Assembly: GCA_001939145.1 (NCBI GenBank)
Contig: LSRX01000081.1
Location: 1 to 64,000 of the forward strand
Origin: Symbiodinium microadriaticum
Lineage: Eukaryota > Sar > Dinophyceae > Suessiales > Symbiodiniaceae
Length of the DNA stretch: 64,000 bases
Direction of reading: 5' to 3'
Of the stretch, positions 55,301 to 61,300 are shown in pieces; position 1 is the stretch's first letter; each line of letters begins with the position of its first letter. Position numbers and translations under genes: made by a program. The notes beneath the pieces were generated by a model. That model had not been told where the DNA came from. It saw nothing but the letters and a program-made list of their open reading frames with translations, and did no database searches.

Positions 55301-58300
55301 CGTGCGAAGCCCTTGAGAGAAGTACATAGGATCAAGTACACAGAGTACTGATGCTCGGTACACAGAGAATAGTATACAGAGTGAAGTACATCAGAGTGAA
55401 GTACATCGAGTGAAGTGCATCGAGTCAAGTGCATAGTACACAGAGTCAATTGCATCGAGTCAAATACAGAGAGTGAAGTACATCGAGTCGAGTACCCGAC
55501 TTATCTACGTCTAAACCGACTTATGTACATCTCGGTATATCTATCTTTCTTTCTAAAGCCGGAACCAGCACCGATGCCATCGATCGGGAATGCAGCCCTT
55601 TGCATGGATTCGCGTGGTCGAGCGCACGAACGCGAGGTAAAGTTGCAATCTGTCGGCGCCCCGCGCAACCTTTTGCGTGGATTGGCATGGTCGAGCGCAC
55701 GAATGCGAGGCAAAGTTGCAACTTTTAGGCGTGACGCGCAACCCTTTGCATGGATTGGCGTGGTCGAGCGCACGAACGCGAGGTAAAGTTGCAACTTGTA
55801 GGCGCCCCGCGCAACCGTTTGCATGATTGGCGTGGCCGAGCGCATGAACGCGAGGTAAAGCTGCAACTTGTAGGCGTGATGCGCAACCCATCAAGTGCAC
55901 GAACGCGAGGTAAAGTTGCAATTTTTAGAGTTCCCACAGGGTTCCCGCGCAACCCTTTGCGGGGATTGGCGTGGTCGAGTGCACGAACGCGAGATAAAGT
56001 TGCCAACTTTTAGGGTTCCCGCAGGGTTCCCGCGCAACCCTTTGCGAGGATTGGCGTGGTCGAGAGCACGAACGCGACGTAAAGTTGCTACTTTTAGGGT
56101 TCCCGCGCAACCTCATAGGTCTGTACGAAGCCATCGAGAGACATAGATGATAATAGATGATAAACATAGAGTCACGATAAACATAGAGTCAAGTACATGT
56201 AAGGTATAGTAAATAGAGTCGAGTGCGGGTGACAAACACAGAGTGAAGTGACGATAAACATAGAGTGGAGATACTCGTAGAGTCCATAGAGTCAAGTACA
56301 TCGAGTCAAGTGCATAGTGAATTGGGTGACAAACATAGAGTGATGATGAAACTCTATGACTCTATGACTACTTGACTCTCTATGACTCAATGTATGCTTC
56401 GCTCTAGGACTCTATGCGTCACTCTAGGATATGACTCTATGTACTTGACTCTATGCACTGGACTTTGTACTTGATGACTCTATGCACTTGACTCTGTGAC
56501 AATATGACTCTATGCACTAGATTCTATGTACTGAAACTGTGCACTTGACTCTATGACTTTATGTATTTGACTCTATGACTTTACATGGCGCTAAACTCTT
56601 GGCAAATGATGCTTTCGGGCCACTCGTTTTCTAGTATTACAGCAGAAGACCCAAAATGGCAATTCGTCAGGCAGCGGAGGAAGCGAATCTTCGTGAGGAG
56701 CTGGTGAAAATGGAAGAAGCTGTCAAACAAGCCAAGGCCAGGGAGTGTGGCACCATGTCCACGAACTTCAAGCTTGCTGGCCTTCTTTTCCTCCTGTTTG
56801 AGTGTTGTTCTCTCCTCTGCTTTGACTTGGCTCCACATCCAGCCGGAATGTGACAGGCCAAGCATGAGGATCTGGAAGCTCAACTCCAGCGTTCCCGCGA
56901 TGTGCTTCAGCAGCTACAGAAGCTTGAGGCATGGGCCGCGTGTTTGGTGCGCGCACTGAGAGCGCCCTGCCCCGAGATGAGATGCGACCGCCAGGGACAG
57001 GAAGAGACGCTGATCTCCCGCAGTCGCGAAGTGACGGCATCCGTAGAGGCAGGGAGCTATAGGTGGGGCCGGCGACGCGGGCGCGCAGGCTTCCGGTTGC
57101 CTTTGAGAGGCCAGCGTGGCCAGCTTCTTGGCCTCGAAGCGCCGCCCACGCGAAGAGGCAGCGGGCAGCGGGTACAATGCAGGGTTTACCCGGTTTCATG
57201 TCGTGTGCAAACAAGGCCGCATCCCCAGAGGAGGTCGAGGCCGCGGAGGCTGCGGAGGGCTCCGCCTCGGCGGAGGGCGGAGCGGGAAGTCGGAGCCTCG
57301 GAGTTTCGGAAGCGGAAGCGCCTGCAGAGCCGACGCCCTTCGGCAGAGGCCCGGCCCCGGTTGCAGAGACGCCGGAGGCCGCCACATCTCCGGCACCCGG
57401 AAGCACTCCAGGACGCGAGCGGATGGCCCTCAGATGTTTCCCTCATCGGCCCCTCGCTGTTCTGAAGGAGTGCCCGAAGAAGAGACGGTGCAGCCCGCAG
57501 TTGAGACCGCCTCAGCTTCTCCCCACTTTGCAGCGCCTCACGCATGGGCGCCAGTCATGGCGCCTTGAGCACAGGCCGAGTCACCGACGGAGCCTTTGCA
57601 GCCCCTTGCAAGCTTTGCAGCCATTGGCCTCGAGTCCAGCTTCGAGGCCGAAGCTGTGAGGAAAAACGGAGGGATAACAGGCTGCAGCTCTTTGCCTGGA
57701 AGGAGACCGGGCCAGACTTCCCCAAGCTCCGGGCGATGCTTGATGACATGGTGCCCGGCGCACGGTGGACCTGCCTAGCCGAAACCCTCAGTCCGGCACT
57801 GGCTGTGCTGAGGCCTCCTCCCTGCATCCCGAAGGAGCCGCCCATCCCTCCGCCGTCCTTTGCACAGGCGCAGCTGCTCAACTCCAGCTGCTCCAGCTTC
57901 GAGCCTTCCCTCTCCATCTGAAGATCTCTTTCGCCAGGTGGTGCAGAGGCCGCATTTGCGCCTTCCGCGAGCTGCCGTGGAGCGCTTCTCGCTGATCACA
58001 CCGGCCGAGGAGGGAGGCAGGGGACTTCCCAGCTGGGCCTCGGCGCAGATCAGAAGTGCGAGTCACACGCTTTCCTCGCGCGCGCGCGCGCTGCCAGGGG
58101 CGGAGGAGCCAAGGCCTGGGCCTCCGGGGGCATCCACTTCAATTCGTGTTTTGATATGAGAGGTTGTACTTCCTACTTCGCTTCTGCTTTGCTCACGCTG
58201 CTGGGACTCAGGAGCGACAGCAAAAAGGCAGCGGAGGATGCTCGGCATGACCTCACCAGGGCCGGTCAATCTCATTGAAAACGTTATTGAGCCAAAGGAT

Positions 58301-61300
58301 CAGCTCGGCGATGCTCTAAGGACGTCATGCAGCCCACCCGGTGGTTGATTGAGCCTCATGGGAAAGTGCGGCTCCTCTTGAAGTTCTTCTCGGAGGAGCC
58401 GTCGTCTGCAGGGTGCTATAGGTCGATAGGTATTTTGCTTCCTCTTGCGGATCGTCGCGTGCGCCACAACGACGGTTGGTGCCCATTTCTGGTTTCTTCT
58501 GAAACTGAGTAGGTTTTGCGCTCGCGGGTAGTTTGCTCCCGAGCAGCCCGTACCCGCACTGTGGGACTGAAGGCTCCAGGAGCATACAACTACAAGTTGG
58601 TGCAGTCATTGACTGCAGTGACCACTGGTGCAGTTGTAATCAGCCAAGAGTAGCTTGCACAGAGTGGATCATTCATGATCATTCTCTGCGGTTGAGTCGG
58701 CAAACGACGCTCGCCTAGCAAGATTCATTCGAACTGCTTTCAATTATAAGTGACGGTGGCGCAGTATTAAATGCGCTCACCAAAGAGGGGTGGGATGTAA
58801 CCAGCAAACAGAAAAGCCGCCCCATCCCCACAACAATATCAAAGATGACACATGGACTATGCCGGAGCATGCGCGGCAAACGAAGGATGAATCGGCGATC
58901 AAAGCACCAGACAATATACGATCCACATACCGGACCTAAGAAGTGCAGGATCTTCCTCATGGGTATCAGATGAGGCCCTACACGGTTAAGATACCCGGGA
59001 TGCCTAAACAATCGAAGGCCTCGGCGTCTGTGCGTCACCCCTGTCCGTAAGTCGTGCAGCGGTTGCCAGACGTCCTCGCCTGACGAGTCTCTGTTCTGCT
59101 TGATGCCGCGCAGGTGGAAAGCCAACATGAAGCCAGCCGCAAACTCCTCTACGGTGACGTATGCGAGCGTGTCCTCCAAACCTTGTGGTGCCTGACGAGC
59201 CTCTGCTCTGCTTGATGCCGCACGGTTGGAACGCCAGCATCTTCTTGCAGCCAGCCGCCATGGTGAACTGTGCGAGGGTGTCCTCCAAACTTATGTTCAA
59301 CATGGCCACAATGCTCAGTCGGGTGAGGGCGAAACCTGAATGCCCAGCTTGTGATGGCACACTTGCCTCTATGCACTGCTTGCCCGTAGCCGAGTGCTGC
59401 TGCAGGCAAAGTTTAGTCGCGGCCCGGTCTTGAAGGAAGGGGTGAGTCCGATGCATAGCGCCCTGGCTCGTGGCCCTTACTGATACTGCCTGCTTAGACT
59501 CATCCCTCACATCTCGCAGCATGCTCTGTCAGCATGACGACAACGAGCTTTCCTAGAATTGTGCCCTTCTCTCTCTCTCCTTGTGTGTCTCTGTGTGCGG
59601 CAGGACATTGGAACGTACCAGGCTGCGCTTTGCTTCGAGGTGGTTGGAGGCGTTTGTCTGCCGGTTCTCCTGTTCACTGACTTCGCTGATGCCTGCGAAT
59701 AGCAGGAATCAACAACAACGCGCCGGTCTCGATTGCAGCTTCAGGGGTCACGGCCTTCCCAGGTGGGGTGCAGTCGCCTTTGCCGGAGCCGGGTAGAGAG
59801 GGCTTACAGTAGGGCTTCTCTTCGTTGCGTTCGGCAAGAGGCATCAGCAGTGACCCACGCAATGTCTTCACCCGGCGGGCGAAGATGAAGCCAGCAAGTG
59901 GATATGCTTCGAGGCAGTTCATACTCTCAACCGGCTCCTCGGCAATTTCAATCTTCAACACCGGCCCATGGCCGTCTCATCGTTTCTTCCCGAGGCGTCT
60001 TCGAGTTTGGGCCACTACTCATCGGCCGCAGCGCAGATTCCCGGGCAGATGCTGCGCTGCTCGGCCGGGACTGTGATTTAACTTTGCAGTCACCTTGCTC
60101 GTAGTGGGGTAGCGACACGCCGACGAGTCGGATTGGAAGCACCAGGCAAGCCTCCAAGGCCAAGGCTCCAAAGTTGAATGCGTGTGAGATTGCGTGATGA
60201 GGTCTGTGTACACGTATGTCTGACTGAATGCTCTAGCGTGCTGGCGCCTCCAACGCATGCCAAGGTCAGATCCACACGTGAAGCAGCATGTAGAGAACTT
60301 CCGCATCACCAACAACTCCCTGTTCAAGGTCAGAGCCGCAGAGGGTTTAGACCTGCTAGGGACGTGGGCCGTGGGCCTTTGAGGTGTTTGGGTAGACACA
60401 GACATGAATCTGTTTGTCTGAAAGTCACACATACAAGGTGACGGGAATTTCTGCTCGGAAAGACTAAGAAAAGAGGATGAGCCCCGCCCGGCCCGGCCCC
60501 AGGCAGACGTGGCTTTCGCTCTGGCCTCGGCTTCAGCGCCACCGGCTGAAGACCCTGGAAAGAAGCCTCCTGGACTGCCGGCCGTGGAAAAACATCGGTA
60601 GCAGCGCTCCTTTCAGGTTCGGGGTGGGTAGGAGAGGGTATAGCAGTTCTGATCTGTTCTTGACATGCTTTTTTGGCTGTGAGGCCGATATTTCATCGAG
60701 GCATAGGCACGGAGGCTGTTGAATCTGTTGAAGCCTTGAGCTGCAGGAGGGAAGAAAGGGGAGGCGGCGCCCACAGCCTTCGAGGAGCCTGCAGGGAAGC
60801 GTCATAAGAATCCAAAGATACTCAGACAGAGAGGCCAGGGCTCTTCAGCACGAGGCGAAGTCTTTTCTCTCCGGGGCAGCGGATGTAGCTAGGTGGAAGT
60901 GGGCGAGGTTTGGCATGCCATTTCGCGTGATGTCGGTATCGTTTAGGCCGTTGATGGAGCGACTACCGAAGAACCCCTGGAGTGCCAAACCCGAGCCAAG
61001 AGCTCGAAACCCTCAAGGTCCCCCCCCCCATCCCCCATTCCTAGGGCCTTCAGACTTCAGTCCCCGCTGTGAGGAGTACCCTTTCTTGGTAGAGCCCTCG
61101 GAGCTGGAGCTGGAGGTGGGGGAGACCAGGGAGCTGAAGGTCTCCTGTTTCCCGGCCCGGGGCCTCAGAAATGAAGTGCCTTTATAAGACTTCCGAGAGC
61201 CGCGAGTCCTCTTGTGTTTTTAGCCAAAGAGTTCATGGCATCGCAGGTCAAGGAGGGGACGTACACCGACACCATCATCGCCAAGATCACGGACAACCCG

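Noticed and set aside
55590-56113. CRISPR-like array
   Set aside because: Units are contiguous tandem copies without unique spacers, in a eukaryotic intron.
55501-56167. Set of repeated peptides on the minus strand (QLYLAFVRSTTPIHAKG type)
   Set aside because: They arise from the 74-bp tandem repeat; frames shift from copy to copy and there is no start or conserved end.
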